Shown: positions 34,000-42,911 of the stretch, one piece after another
Layout: each line of letters starts with the position of its first letter
Position numbering within the stretch: the stretch's first letter is position 1
IMG/VR virus record: IMGVR_UViG_3300031772_000020
Location: 1 to 64,000 of that record
Length of the DNA: 64,000 bases
Direction: 5' to 3' (one strand)
Source: a virus
Translations under genes and position numbers: made by a program
The notes under the pieces: generated by a model
What the model saw: the letters and a program-made list of their open reading frames with translations, nothing else
Told to the model about the DNA's origin: nothing
The model's database searches: none

Positions 34000-34563
34000 A
34001 TGCACGCCGAATACGTGAGAACCAGCTCACCCAGGCCCTACCCGAAGTTCTTCGAGGTTGATCGTAGTGAGGAGGCCGTTGATCCGCTCTGGCACATGCC
34101 GATGACGGAGCGCACCGTGTTCAAGCGCACCCTGGACATTCCCTCCATCGTCACGTTCGAGAAGCCCAACTGGGCTATGACCAAGCTGGGCCTCACCCCC
34201 AAGCAACACTTTAAATTTTGGTTGGCGAATCTCCACCTAAACCCTTCTGGCACACTGATCGACGGGCGTGAAATAGACCCGGTTCGCCTAGACTATTTTC
34301 CTCTGCGCGGCGACCTGATTTATTACATCGGCTACCGGCTCATGGTTATCAACGTGGTGCTGGACCCCAGCACCTACTGGTTGCAGACCAACGTCTGGTT
34401 GGGCTTGGTCTGCGAAGCATCCATTGCTCCCGATGGCGATGCCCGGCCTACAATCGACCTCTTAACGCCCGTGCCCGCTGAACAGCCTGGGGCCAAGCCC
34501 CTGCCTGATTGGCCAGGCCCGGCACCCACAGGCCCGGCCAACATCCCCCATAACTGGCCATGA
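34000..34563 (+). CDS. Putative neck/head-completion protein
   Basis: About 187 residues from the ATG at 34000; a GTG at 33922 would add 26 residues, but the third codon positions there are A/T-rich like the HNH region, so I use the later start. Segments such as PKFFEVDRSEEAVDPLWHMP, KFWLANLHL, and PLRGDLIYYIGYRLMVINVV with VWLGLVCEA loosely resemble T4-type neck proteins (gp13/gp14), which seal the head and join the tail. The Pro-rich C-terminus is unusual. This identification is tentative. Confidence 0.45.
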   Translation: MHAEYVRTSSPRPYPKFFEVDRSEEAVDPLWHMPMTERTVFKRTLDIPSIVTFEKPNWAMTKLGLTPKQHFKFWLANLHLNPSGTLIDGREIDPVRLDYFPLRGDLIYYIGYRLMVINVVLDPSTYWLQTNVWLGLVCEASIAPDGDARPTIDLLTPVPAEQPGAKPLPDWPGPAPTGPANIPHNWP

Positions 34564-34925
34564 TTATTGGCCATAAAGAGGGTGTGTTCGCGGACGCCGT
34601 GCGGAGTGCGCTCCAAGATAATTTGTTTACGAATACGACCCAAAAGCAGAATGCGGTGGTTGAACGGTTTATGAACTGGTTCAACCGGGATGCCCGCTTC
34701 AAGCCGGTGCCCGATCTGGCGCAGAGGATTGCGAACATGGAGCCAAGATTGCGGAAAATGGCCAAAAATTTGGAAGTGAGCATCCAGCGAGGCAAGCTCG
34801 TAATTAGGTCAGATGCGGAATCCGTGGCTCTGCTGAATTTGCTTCGGCGTGGGTCGGACTGGTTTGACCCGCATCCTGATGTTGATACGGCAATATTGTT
34901 GGCGCTCTCGAAGGGCGCTAGTTAA
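34560..34925 (+). CDS. Unknown helical protein
   Basis: 121 residues, starting at ATG in an ATGA overlap with the previous stop. It is mostly helical (FADAVRSALQDNLFTNTTQK and VERFMNWFNRDARFK) with a basic middle, and ends in a hydrophobic helix TAILLALSKG. No family recognised. A copy of TTGTTTACG (34623) lies near its start. It probably belongs with the adjacent neck-like protein by position. Confidence 0.55.
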   Translation: MIIGHKEGVFADAVRSALQDNLFTNTTQKQNAVVERFMNWFNRDARFKPVPDLAQRIANMEPRLRKMAKNLEVSIQRGKLVIRSDAESVALLNLLRRGSDWFDPHPDVDTAILLALSKGAS

Positions 34926-34930
34926 AGCGC

Positions 34931-35206
34931 ATGAAGAAGAACATTGATACAACGATCCAAGAAGCGGTCGCGCAAGCCGACATGAGGAAGCCGGAGACGA
35001 TTAAGGCAGCCGCCAACGCCATCCTCTCTGAGGACGTGAACTCTGGGGATACGGTAGCCATAATCGACGATCCGACTTACGCTTTTCCTGGCCAGAAGGC
35101 TCGCGTGATCGGGGATTCTGCCAAGGGAAGCGGGTGGGTTGACGTTGAGCTGGCTAACGGGCTGAAAATCCCAGTGCAGTCCAGCCTTCTGCTGAAGGTG
35201 AGCTGA
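34931..35206 (+). CDS. Small protein, KOW/SH3-like
   Basis: 91 residues. The second half (VNSGDTVAIIDDPTYAFPGQ, KARVIGDSAKGSGWVDVELA, GLKIPVQSSLLLKV) is a compact beta pattern like a KOW or SH3-like barrel: GDxVxV, then a Lys-Ala-Arg-Val turn and a V-D-V-x-L strand. Many phages carry such small barrels whose role is unknown. Five bases separate it from the previous gene. The HNH remnant begins directly downstream on the other strand. Confidence 0.5.
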   Translation: MKKNIDTTIQEAVAQADMRKPETIKAAANAILSEDVNSGDTVAIIDDPTYAFPGQKARVIGDSAKGSGWVDVELANGLKIPVQSSLLLKVS

Positions 35207-35208
35207 AT

Positions 35209-35415
35209 CGTGCCGCGACGGACTTGGCCCAGGTGATAAACTCCGCCTGGGTTAGGCGTTCCTTTTGCACGGTTGCACCCTTCGCAGCATGGGATCACGT
35301 TGTCAGCGACGTAACCGCGAGTGTTGCCGATACGGTCGAAGGCCATTCCAGGTGTAAGTATCTTTGCGGTAGATTTTTACTTTGCTAGGAGGGCTGCCGC
35401 GTTTGCCGGTGTAGA
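35209..35415 (-). pseudogene. HNH endonuclease remnant with two frameshifts
   Basis: On the minus strand three fragments in different frames line up as one HNH C-terminus: GSPPSKVKIYRKDTYTWN (frame 1), FDRIGNTRGYVADNVIPCC followed by EGCNRAKG (frame 2), and LTQAEFITWAKSVAAR (frame 3). Read together they match the end of the other HNH proteins here (compare YNGLDRV, NVVPCC, NVAK, EEFIAWIERV at 63352-63966). Two single-base shifts break it, and the N-terminal half is missing, so it cannot make an enzyme. It fills the 218 bp between two plus-strand genes. Confidence 0.75.
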
Positions 35416-35424
35416 TATGAGGAG

Positions 35425-36987
35425 ATGGCAGACGAAACACTTAGTGTGCGGCCTGGATCACTCGGCTCTTACGGCATGAGGTATCACGAGCTTGCTCTGC
35501 AAAGATGGCTGTATTCCAATTTTTTTGTAAGGGAGGGTGCTCCAATTCCATGCGTTTTTTCCACCCCAATGGATGCGTTTGGGAACTTCGACAGGTTGTG
35601 GAAAAGTAATGCCAATCCGTTCAAATACCTGTTCGACCTAAAGGACGAGCAGGGTAAGCCTCTTTACGAACCGTATCCGGCCAACCTCCGTTATCCCCTG
35701 ATTTCCATCTTCCGGCGTGGCTGGCGTTACCGCCCGGAGCAGAATTACTCCATCCATCAGTGGCGGAAGATGAACTGGCCCACGGTCTCGAATCCGGTGG
35801 GCCGCTGCCAGCTTGCCAACGTGGCCGTCAGCTACCGCCCGATGGCTTGGGATTACCGTTGGCAGATCGACCACTACGCCATGCGCCCGGACACGCAGGC
35901 GTATTTCGTCGAGAAGCTGATGCGTTCCATGTGGATCACGGGGGGCACGCCCCAATGCTGGGTTTTGATCCACTACCCTGGAATTGGTCTCCACAGAATC
36001 CGCATGTTCATCGAGGGGGACATCGAAAACACCACCTTGGAGGAGCCGGAGGACCAAAAACACGTCGAGTTTCGCACCACGTTTACCCTCTGCCTGGAGG
36101 GCTACTCGATTGACCAAGACATCCAATTCTTGCCTGCCCTCTGGACGCTCATCATTCGCGGTCAGGAGCAGTCAGCTAACCCCGACGAATTGGGCGAAGC
36201 TCTCGATCAACAGACCGAAGACTTGAGGCTCCGCGACGACAACGCGACCATGCTGGCCCGGCAGAACGTGCCGCCAGATGAAGAATGTCAACAAAATCTA
36301 CGACACGCAACCTACGGCACCTACCCTGGGCATGACGTTTACTTGAGCGGCAGTCTCCAGCCCAACGGCTATTTGCTCTATGGGTTCAACAGCAGCAACA
36401 CGAACAGCCCCTATTTTTTGGGCGGCATTCCCTCAACCTCCGGCTACGGCCTGGCGACGTTGACGGAGGTAACCCGCTGTGCGGGAACCTTTTACGAGAC
36501 CGGCACGACCGCAAGCGTCTTCTTATTTGGCGATTACATTTACCCAGCGGGAACGGTCGTCAACTACGGCAGTATCGTGGAAGCTGGAACTACCTACGGC
36601 GGATTCCTTTACGGAGCAAACGAGAAGCTTATCCTCTTCGATGACGGGGCATCCTCTGGCAGTCTCACCGAGGGCGCATACGTCCTCACGTTGCAACCGG
36701 GCGGCACCTACTTCGAGGCCGGAACCGTGGTGGGCTTGTTCACGATGGGCACCTATGTCTCGACCGTGGTCGATATTGGCACCTACTACGAGACCGGCAC
36801 GACAGCCGCAGTCTTCGGAACGGGCATTTATATGATGACTTCGGTGGATAGCGGTAGTTACTTCGATGCGGGCACGACCGCAGCCGTTTTCTTGATCGGA
36901 ACGAGTTCGATGAGGGTTGCGAATGCTGGCACCTGGTTCGCCTCCGGCAGTATGGCGGGCCTGTTTTTGGTTGGCGCGTATGCGTAG
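35425..36987 (+). CDS. Virion protein with tandem beta repeats
   Basis: 520 residues. The first 300 residues form a folded domain with many aromatic and charged residues (RRGWRYRPEQNYSIHQWRKM, HQVEFRTTFTLCLEGYSI-like) and no recognised family. From about residue 350 the sequence becomes a series of beta repeats of about 25 residues built on GTYYETGTTAAVF, SGSYFDAGTTAAVFLIG and similar units. Low charge and many Tyr, Thr and Gly suggest a stacked beta structure, perhaps a fibre or receptor-binding tip. The gene starts with GGAG directly before ATG and follows the HNH remnant. Structural role is inferred. Confidence 0.6.
   Translation: MADETLSVRPGSLGSYGMRYHELALQRWLYSNFFVREGAPIPCVFSTPMDAFGNFDRLWKSNANPFKYLFDLKDEQGKPLYEPYPANLRYPLISIFRRGWRYRPEQNYSIHQWRKMNWPTVSNPVGRCQLANVAVSYRPMAWDYRWQIDHYAMRPDTQAYFVEKLMRSMWITGGTPQCWVLIHYPGIGLHRIRMFIEGDIENTTLEEPEDQKHVEFRTTFTLCLEGYSIDQDIQFLPALWTLIIRGQEQSANPDELGEALDQQTEDLRLRDDNATMLARQNVPPDEECQQNLRHATYGTYPGHDVYLSGSLQPNGYLLYGFNSSNTNSPYFLGGIPSTSGYGLATLTEVTRCAGTFYETGTTASVFLFGDYIYPAGTVVNYGSIVEAGTTYGGFLYGANEKLILFDDGASSGSLTEGAYVLTLQPGGTYFEAGTVVGLFTMGTYVSTVVDIGTYYETGTTAAVFGTGIYMMTSVDSGSYFDAGTTAAVFLIGTSSMRVANAGTWFASGSMAGLFLVGAYA
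36472..36984 (+). repeat. Coding repeats of about 25 residues
   Basis: At least five related units are visible: GTFYETGTTASVFLFG, GTYFEAGTVVGLFTMG, GTYYETGTTAAVFGTG, GSYFDAGTTAAVFLIG and GTWFASGSMAGLFLVG. The pattern GT[YFW][YF]xxGTxxxxF repeats with a 21-28-residue period. The nucleotide copies are diverged, so this is old duplication under selection, not a recent one. Confidence 0.7.
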
Positions 36988-36994
36988 ATAGATT

Positions 36995-38164
36995 ATGACT
37001 TGGACAGCACAGACAGCAGGCGGCTACCTGAAGTGGGCGGTAGTCGAGGGAAAGACCAGCAAGGTCATCCGTGATTCAGGCCCGGACTGGATCAGGAACC
37101 TGATCCTGAATACCGGCTTGAACGGCATTGCCACTCGAACTTGGGTCGGCAGCTTCGAGTATGCGATCTGTGGCACCGGCGTTCGCCCAACCTCCGTGGA
37201 CAGCCTGACCACCAACGCCACACTCGCCGGTGGAACCATTTCCAGCGACGCACCATTTTTCGATCCCAGCGATGTCGGAGCCGAGCTGGAGTGGGATGAC
37301 GGCACCCGCGCCATTATCACCAGCTACTCCAGCTCCAGCACGGTTTACACGGATGCCACGGGTTCGGCCAGCGGCCATTTCATCAAATACAACACCCAAG
37401 ACACAGCCCTCTCGGTCGAAACCAAGCGCACCAACACCAAGTTGACGGGCGTCGGCAACTGCGGCACTGCCCAGGTTGCCAATCAGTTCCAATTTCGGCG
37501 CACCTTCGACTTCACTATCGAGGTTGCCCCGCAGAACTACACCGAAGTCGGGTTCTCCTGGGCCGCAGCGGGTGCCAGCACGACTTTCGCTCGCGTTCTC
37601 CTGCCCGGCCCGGTTTTTGTGGACATTGGCCAGCAACTTCGCGTCACCTACGAACTGCGGATCACCTTGAATCCCGGATCACCTATTTCGCGCTCGGCAG
37701 CAATCTCCGGCTGGACGGGCACGACCGGCACTGAGCAGGCTCAAATTTCCTACATGGGGACGGTGAACACAGATGGTGACTCTCAGGTTACCGGGAGGCT
37801 GACTTCGGAACCTTCCAATGCTGGCCAAACCCACTGGGGCGTCTTTTTGTCCCCAAACAGTTCCGCGCCAGCCACTTTCGGCACGGCGGTTGACCGCCAT
37901 CTCAATGTGGGCTACGCCGATACCATCACACGGGCGGTTTACGCGAGCAACAGTTTTTACGTGGATGTGACCGCTGTTTTCAATGTGGGCACGGCCAATC
38001 GGGTGGACATGCAAAGTTTCGGTTATGGATACCATGATCCGAACAACTTCTTTGCGTCGATCCAGACTGCTTACGTTTTCGTTTTGGATAGCCCGCAGAT
38101 CAAAGACAACTCGCACACGTTGACCTTGGTGTTCCGGTCGAGTTGGAGCCGGGATTTGGCGTAA
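36995..38164 (+). CDS. Tail fibre or structural protein
   Basis: 389 residues, Thr/Ser/Gly/Val-rich with beta-strand spacing throughout and few Lys. The N-terminus (LILNTGLNGIATRTWVGSFE) and the ending (SHTLTLVFRSSWSRDLA) resemble small fibre-associated proteins like the one at 42372, which also has 'NLFLDQG' and a 'LTLTWRIRF' end; the two may be distant paralogs. Seven bases follow the previous gene. Its stop is followed directly by one TTGTTTACAAA copy (38165). Role in the tail is inferred. Confidence 0.55.
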   Translation: MTWTAQTAGGYLKWAVVEGKTSKVIRDSGPDWIRNLILNTGLNGIATRTWVGSFEYAICGTGVRPTSVDSLTTNATLAGGTISSDAPFFDPSDVGAELEWDDGTRAIITSYSSSSTVYTDATGSASGHFIKYNTQDTALSVETKRTNTKLTGVGNCGTAQVANQFQFRRTFDFTIEVAPQNYTEVGFSWAAAGASTTFARVLLPGPVFVDIGQQLRVTYELRITLNPGSPISRSAAISGWTGTTGTEQAQISYMGTVNTDGDSQVTGRLTSEPSNAGQTHWGVFLSPNSSAPATFGTAVDRHLNVGYADTITRAVYASNSFYVDVTAVFNVGTANRVDMQSFGYGYHDPNNFFASIQTAYVFVLDSPQIKDNSHTLTLVFRSSWSRDLA

Positions 38165-38232
38165 TTGTTTACAAATTCGACCCCAAAACCAGGAAATGAC
38201 GAAGTGTAGATAAAGAGAAAGAATGAACGTGT

Positions 38233-40449
38233 ATGGCAACGATTAAGCGAAAGAACTTTCCGGGAGTTTATACCCAGATAATCGACCAGTCGTTCGTGAA
38301 CACGAACACTGCTCGATTCCGCCCCGGTTTGATTGGTGTCGCCAGCAAAGGCCCATTTAACACGCCGACCCAGGTTCGCACTCTCCAGGATTTTGTCCGC
38401 CTTTTCGGCCAGCCGATTGACGGCGATTATTTCCTGGGAACGGCAGTGGGCGTGGTTGCGCCATACAGCGATGGCTCTATAGTTGTGCGGGTTGGGTTGC
38501 TATACAATGATCTGCCAGGAAACATTGTCAGTGCCGTGGTCGGAACCTCCGGTGCGACGACTTTTGACACCGCAGCGGCTCCGCTGGTGGACAAAAATCA
38601 GACTTATACCCCGACTGGCAACTATTACGTCCAGATCACCGAGGATGGCAAGAAGAGCCTTGTCAATGCGAAGGTGCTCAGCGTCTCCGGCACCGTGGTC
38701 ACGCTGAACACGGATACCCTGCCGGACACCTACGCGAACGGTTTGCTTCAGTTCAGCTATTGGGCCAACGCCGCCAGCAAGGCCCAAGGCGTCTTGGAAG
38801 GTTACAGTTACACCCCCATCTCCACCCTTGGTGTCGTTTCCGGTGAAAAGGGCAACTACTATTTCTCGGTCACAACCAATCCAACCGACATCGTGGTGGG
38901 CGACCTGCTGCGAATCACCCAAACGGGCAAGTTTCCGACCTACGAAGTTTATTGCGCCAAAACGAATCCTATTATCGGGTCTGGTTCTAACGCCTCAGCA
39001 ACCATCGAACTTCAGGCCACGGACGACACCGAACGTGGCTACCAGGCGCTTCCGCTCCAGGACACATACACTGCCGCGACGGTCGAGAAGGTCAGCTCGA
39101 AGCCCAACGCAGCCCTCATTTACGCACTCACCGAAGGCACCTGGGCCAACACGACCAACTCGAATCCGGTTGGCGGGTTGCAGGTCAAGATCAGTCCAGG
39201 AACTCAAGCGGGCACCAAGAAAATCAGCATCTATTGGGATTCGGCTTTGGTCGAGGTTTACGACAACCTGGGCGTCGCGGCTCAGTTTCCCACGACTGCG
39301 CCTCCGTTGGACTTCGCGGATACCATCAATACCAACGCGCCTTCCAGCTACATCACCATCAAGATGCTGGGCAACTATGTCCCGGCCAACACGGTCGATC
39401 CTTGGAACAGCTCCCCGTCCACGCCGGTGCCGCAGGCTCCGACAAACACGGCGAAATACGGCGTGCCGCTTCCCGGTGGGGCCTTCGATAGAGGATGCAA
39501 CGGCGAGGCTGCCCGTGCTCAGGATTTCGTTGGCAAGCTCAATCCCGTGGACGACACCCTGACTGGCATCAAGTCCTTCGAGGACTTGGACAACATATAT
39601 GTTACTGTCCTCTGTGCTCCTGGCGAGACTTCGCCGGACGCCTCTAAGCTGCCGATCCACACTCAGTTGCGCGACACGGCTTACATTACCAAATCCATTG
39701 GCCTGATTGACGTGCCCCTCAGCCTCAATGGGGTGCCGTTGAACGTGTGGGATGCCATCGACTGGCACAACGGTCAGGGCAAGTTCAAAGATCGTGGCAA
39801 GATGGACACCGCCTATTTGGCGTGTTTCTGGAACTGGTTCACGATGAGTGATCCACTGACCCAGCAGCCCAAGCTGTGCCCGCCGACCATCGGTGCTCTG
39901 CGGGTCATGGCCTACACCTGGCTGCACGACCAGCCGTGGTCCGCCGCTGCCGGTGAAAACCGTGGCGTCATCAGTGAAGCGACTTCGGTCACCTTCCCGC
40001 GCCTGTCCGACAACGCCAAAGAGGCTATGTATGGCTCTGGCAATGCGGTCAACCCCATCATCCAGCGCAACGGGGTCATCATGGTTTACGGCGAGCGCAC
40101 CCTCCAGCGAACGGAGAGCAAGCTCACCGCGATCCACAACCTCGTTCTGGTCGAGTATGTGGTTCAGGGGTTGGCGGCTATCGGTCGCCGATTCGTCTTC
40201 GATCCGAATGACCTCACCCTGCTCAATTCGCTGGAACTAGCCATGAGGCAGTTCCTCGATGGCGTCAAGAACCTGCGGGGCATCGAAGCCTACAACCTGG
40301 TTTGCGACGAATCGAACAACAGCACCACGACTCGGAACCGCCGCGAAGTGATTGTCGATCTCTACGTCGTGCCGACTGACGCCGTGGAGCGTATCTACAT
40401 CAACGCTGTTGTCCGCGAATCGGGCGCAGACCTCACTAATGTAACGTAA
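38233..40449 (+). CDS. Tail sheath protein (gp18-like)
   Basis: 738 residues. The C-terminal 300 residues contain the conserved sheath core: IGLIDVPLSLNGVPLNVWDA, TAYLACFWNWFTMSDPL, MAYTWLHDQPWSAAAGENRG, NPIIQRNGVIMVYGERTLQR and LVEYVVQGLAAIGRRFVFDP, with the final RREVIVDLYVVPTDAVERIY strand that joins neighbouring subunits. The N-terminus PGVYTQIIDQSF is the typical start. Such proteins form the contractile outer tail. The middle 250 residues (about 150-400) are a variable inserted part. The tube gene follows. Confidence 0.9.
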   Translation: MATIKRKNFPGVYTQIIDQSFVNTNTARFRPGLIGVASKGPFNTPTQVRTLQDFVRLFGQPIDGDYFLGTAVGVVAPYSDGSIVVRVGLLYNDLPGNIVSAVVGTSGATTFDTAAAPLVDKNQTYTPTGNYYVQITEDGKKSLVNAKVLSVSGTVVTLNTDTLPDTYANGLLQFSYWANAASKAQGVLEGYSYTPISTLGVVSGEKGNYYFSVTTNPTDIVVGDLLRITQTGKFPTYEVYCAKTNPIIGSGSNASATIELQATDDTERGYQALPLQDTYTAATVEKVSSKPNAALIYALTEGTWANTTNSNPVGGLQVKISPGTQAGTKKISIYWDSALVEVYDNLGVAAQFPTTAPPLDFADTINTNAPSSYITIKMLGNYVPANTVDPWNSSPSTPVPQAPTNTAKYGVPLPGGAFDRGCNGEAARAQDFVGKLNPVDDTLTGIKSFEDLDNIYVTVLCAPGETSPDASKLPIHTQLRDTAYITKSIGLIDVPLSLNGVPLNVWDAIDWHNGQGKFKDRGKMDTAYLACFWNWFTMSDPLTQQPKLCPPTIGALRVMAYTWLHDQPWSAAAGENRGVISEATSVTFPRLSDNAKEAMYGSGNAVNPIIQRNGVIMVYGERTLQRTESKLTAIHNLVLVEYVVQGLAAIGRRFVFDPNDLTLLNSLELAMRQFLDGVKNLRGIEAYNLVCDESNNSTTTRNRREVIVDLYVVPTDAVERIYINAVVRESGADLTNVT

Positions 40450-40460
40450 CGGGCCAATTT

Positions 40461-41069
40461 ATGAGCAGAATGCTATTCAAGAACACGTTCGGGTCGCAAA
40501 ACTCCCGCCTGGACTTGCAGCGCCAAGACCTGTTTAAGTTCACGCTCAATCTGCCCCAAGCTCTCCGCATGAATTGGACGGATCAGGTCGAGTTCGCGGT
40601 GGAGAAGTTTCCTTTCCCGGAGCGCAGCATCGAAGTCATCGGTATCAAATACATGCAACAGACCAACTTTCTGATTGGCGGCGACACCCCGACACCCGCC
40701 GTGGAAATTCCTGTTCGCTACGCCTTTGCCGCTGACATTGCCACGGCGTTGGAAAAGTGGTTTTGGCTCATCCGAAATCCGCTTACAGGCGGCGTGGCCT
40801 TGACCAGCTTCGTCAAGTCGGATGGGTTTTTCACCTGGATTGTCCCCAACCAGGTCGCGCAAAACGCGGACATCCGTGGTGTGCCCCAGTCGATGCCCAA
40901 TACGATGAAAAACGGCTTGAAGTATTACCTGGAAGGCGTGCTCTTGAAGGGCTTCAAGTTTTCGGATGCTGATATGACCACCAGCGGCAAGGTGGACTGC
41001 CAGCTCTCCCTCCAAATTGATAGGTATTACCCCGTAAATATCGACTCAATGATCGTAAGTGTGCCATAA
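40461..41069 (+). CDS. Tail tube protein (gp19-like)
   Basis: 202 residues directly after the sheath gene, the usual order. The tail-tube fold is suggested by ERSIEVIGIKYMQQTNFL, the long helix with FAADIATALEKWFWLIRNP, and the strand pair KNGLKYYLEGVLLKGFKFSD followed by VDCQLSLQIDRYYPV, which match the conserved C-terminal end of gp19-type proteins. Tube rings stack inside the sheath. Its TAA overlaps the start of an HNH gene (TAATG). A second tube-like protein is at 46971-47780. Confidence 0.75.
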   Translation: MSRMLFKNTFGSQNSRLDLQRQDLFKFTLNLPQALRMNWTDQVEFAVEKFPFPERSIEVIGIKYMQQTNFLIGGDTPTPAVEIPVRYAFAADIATALEKWFWLIRNPLTGGVALTSFVKSDGFFTWIVPNQVAQNADIRGVPQSMPNTMKNGLKYYLEGVLLKGFKFSDADMTTSGKVDCQLSLQIDRYYPVNIDSMIVSVP

Positions 41070-41641
41070 TGAATGGGTTACAGATAAATGCTGGACAAAA
41101 GTTTGGACGGTTAACCGTGCTTCGAGAACTTGAAAGGACGGTTAGTGGGGGCCAAATCCTCCGCCAAATCGAACTTCAGTGCGCTTGCGGAAAAATTACA
41201 GTCACACGGCCTTCTGTTTTGTCTCGTGGGCGCACAAAAAGCTGCGGCTGTCTTCAGCGTGAAAAAGCATCAAATTCTGGCAAACTTCGCCGTAAAGCAC
41301 CGGGTGAGCACGCGATCAATTCGGTCGTAAACACCTATGTTCAAGCTGCCAGAAAGCGTCAACTCGACTTTGCGCTTACCCGCGAGGACGTGGTTCGATT
41401 GATTTTCTCCGATTGTCGCTACTGTGGTGCTGAACCTCAGAATGTCCGGGGTCGTATAGGCATGTTTGGCTCGATCCATTACAATGGTATTGACCGCGTA
41501 GATAATACCAAAGGCTACACGCCGGAGAATAGTGTGGCTTGCTGCGAAATCTGTAACAAAGCAAAAAGAACAATGAGCGCCGCTGATTTTCAAGCTTGGA
41601 TCGAGCGTGCTCACAGCCATCTCAGTCAATTACCAATATGA
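41069..41641 (+). CDS. HNH homing endonuclease
   Basis: 190 residues starting in a TAATG overlap with the tube stop. The N-terminus (GQKFGRLTVLRELERTVSGG, then QCACGK and CGCLQRE) is the basic strand-rich DNA-binding module common to phage HNH proteins. The catalytic end has CRYCGAEPQN, HYNGIDRVDNTKGYTPEN and CCEICNKAKRTM, all HNH residues in place. It lies between the tube and fibre-like genes without disrupting them. Confidence 0.85.
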   Translation: MNGLQINAGQKFGRLTVLRELERTVSGGQILRQIELQCACGKITVTRPSVLSRGRTKSCGCLQREKASNSGKLRRKAPGEHAINSVVNTYVQAARKRQLDFALTREDVVRLIFSDCRYCGAEPQNVRGRIGMFGSIHYNGIDRVDNTKGYTPENSVACCEICNKAKRTMSAADFQAWIERAHSHLSQLPI

Positions 41642-42372
41642 AAGCATTCGAGTTCATTTCGAGATTGGACGATGCCCGGCACGCTCGCAGGGTTAGCGAA
41701 GACGGTATTCCCGCCCCCGTGGCTGCGGCCCCATCGCACGCGCCGACCAGCGGCAAGGACGCCACGACCACCGGCCAGGGCAAGAGCGAGGACGAGGGCG
41801 AACCCGTCAAGAAGGCTTACAAGCAACCTTCGGGGTCGATTCCCGCCCCCGTGGCTGCGGCCCCATCGCACGCGCCGACCAGCGGCAAGGACGCCACGAC
41901 CACCGGCCAGGGCAAGAGCGAGGACGAGGGCGAAGCAATCAGCAAGGAGGCCATGAAGGAGACTTTGCGCCAGCTCATCGACGGCGACGACACTGATGTC
42001 GCTGCGCTGCTGTCCGAAGGCGGACATAAAGCCGGTTGCCAATGCGGCTTCTGCAAGAACAAAGGCTCCTTCGGCAAGAAGAAGGACGAGGGCGTCGGCA
42101 AGACCAAGGACGGCGAACAGCCGGACAAGGCCATGAAGGAGGATTTGGGCATGGCGGGGGCAGGCCGGGGTATGCCTCTTCGCCGCCGCCTCGGCGGTGC
42201 TCCTCCGAGCCGAATGAATTTCCGTCAACGAGTCAAGCTGCCTCCCAAAGCCTGTGGCGTCCCCTCCAAAGCGGCCATCAATCCAATGCAGCCCGCGATG
42301 GAGCAATTGGACGGCAGGGCGTCGATCCAGGACATCGCCGACCGGCTCTTGGAGGCCCCTGGAGCTGACTGA
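41638..42372 (+). CDS. Unknown protein with perfect internal duplication
   Basis: 244 residues from the ATG at 41638. Residues 24-55 and 68-99 are identical (IPAPVAAAPSHAPTSGKDAT and following), reflecting a 96-bp exact repeat with a 132-bp period. After this comes a helical acidic part and a compact Cys motif, HKAGCQCGFCKNKG. The C-terminus is helical (SIQDIADRLLEAPG). The overlapping HNH stop gives its start. No family recognised; the charged, repetitive middle looks unstructured. Confidence 0.6.
   Translation: MKAFEFISRLDDARHARRVSEDGIPAPVAAAPSHAPTSGKDATTTGQGKSEDEGEPVKKAYKQPSGSIPAPVAAAPSHAPTSGKDATTTGQGKSEDEGEAISKEAMKETLRQLIDGDDTDVAALLSEGGHKAGCQCGFCKNKGSFGKKKDEGVGKTKDGEQPDKAMKEDLGMAGAGRGMPLRRRLGGAPPSRMNFRQRVKLPPKACGVPSKAAINPMQPAMEQLDGRASIQDIADRLLEAPGAD
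41707..41934 (+). repeat. 96-bp exact direct repeat, 132-bp period
   Basis: Bases 41707-41802 recur exactly at 41839-41934. The 36 bases between differ (EPVKKAYKQPSGS in protein). Identity at the DNA level, including third positions, shows a recent duplication that keeps the frame; such a repeat would be prone to expansion or loss by recombination or slippage. Confidence 0.9.
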
Positions 42373-42908
42373 TGCGAGCTGAAGGTCTAATCACGGTTTC
42401 CAAGATCACGCTTGCGGATGGCAAGGAATTGCCACTCCGCAAGGCTTGTGATTACGGATGGATCACCCCGGAGCGAACGCCGAGCGGTTGGAGTGTCGGC
42501 CACGATGAAGCTTGCCTGGGGCGAAACTTATTTTTGGACCAAGGCCGTCAACTTCTGGCTTACGCCTTTGGTTTCCGTGCCCCTATCGAGAATTACACCG
42601 TCCAAAAATTTGCGGTGGGCACTGGCTTGACCGCCGCCAGAGTAACGGATGTTGCCCTGGAATCTGCCGTGGCGCTGGCCTCTGGGTTCGGAGCGACCGT
42701 AGCCAAGATCACCAGCGTTGACTTTCTGACGGCCTTCGTAATGCGCGTCGGTTTCAATGTCGCGGTTGGCGATGCCAATGGCTATCTCTTGACCGAATTC
42801 GGTTTGTTTTCGGGCAACGACACGCTCCTGGCTCGGAAAGTCCGCAGCGTCGGGATCAACAAGACCTCCGATTTCAGCCTAACTTTAACCTGGCGGATAC
42901 GCTTTTGA
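42372..42908 (+). CDS. Tail fibre-associated protein
   Basis: 178 residues. It begins with beta strands, has GRNLFLDQGRQLLAYAFGF and VQKFAVGTGLTAARVTD, and ends YLLTEFGLFSGNDTLLARKV followed by INKTSDFSLTLTWRIRF. The 'TE.GLF...LLARK....I.K....L....I.F' ending is common to small tail-fibre or tail-collar proteins. The start overlaps the preceding stop (TGATG). It shares fold features with the protein at 36995. Confidence 0.6.
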   Translation: MRAEGLITVSKITLADGKELPLRKACDYGWITPERTPSGWSVGHDEACLGRNLFLDQGRQLLAYAFGFRAPIENYTVQKFAVGTGLTAARVTDVALESAVALASGFGATVAKITSVDFLTAFVMRVGFNVAVGDANGYLLTEFGLFSGNDTLLARKVRSVGINKTSDFSLTLTWRIRF

Positions 42909-42911
42909 TTT

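Noticed and set aside
38995-40137. 380-codon minus-strand frame inside the sheath gene
   Set aside because: Antisense shadow of a confident sheath protein; the protein has no recognisable pattern.
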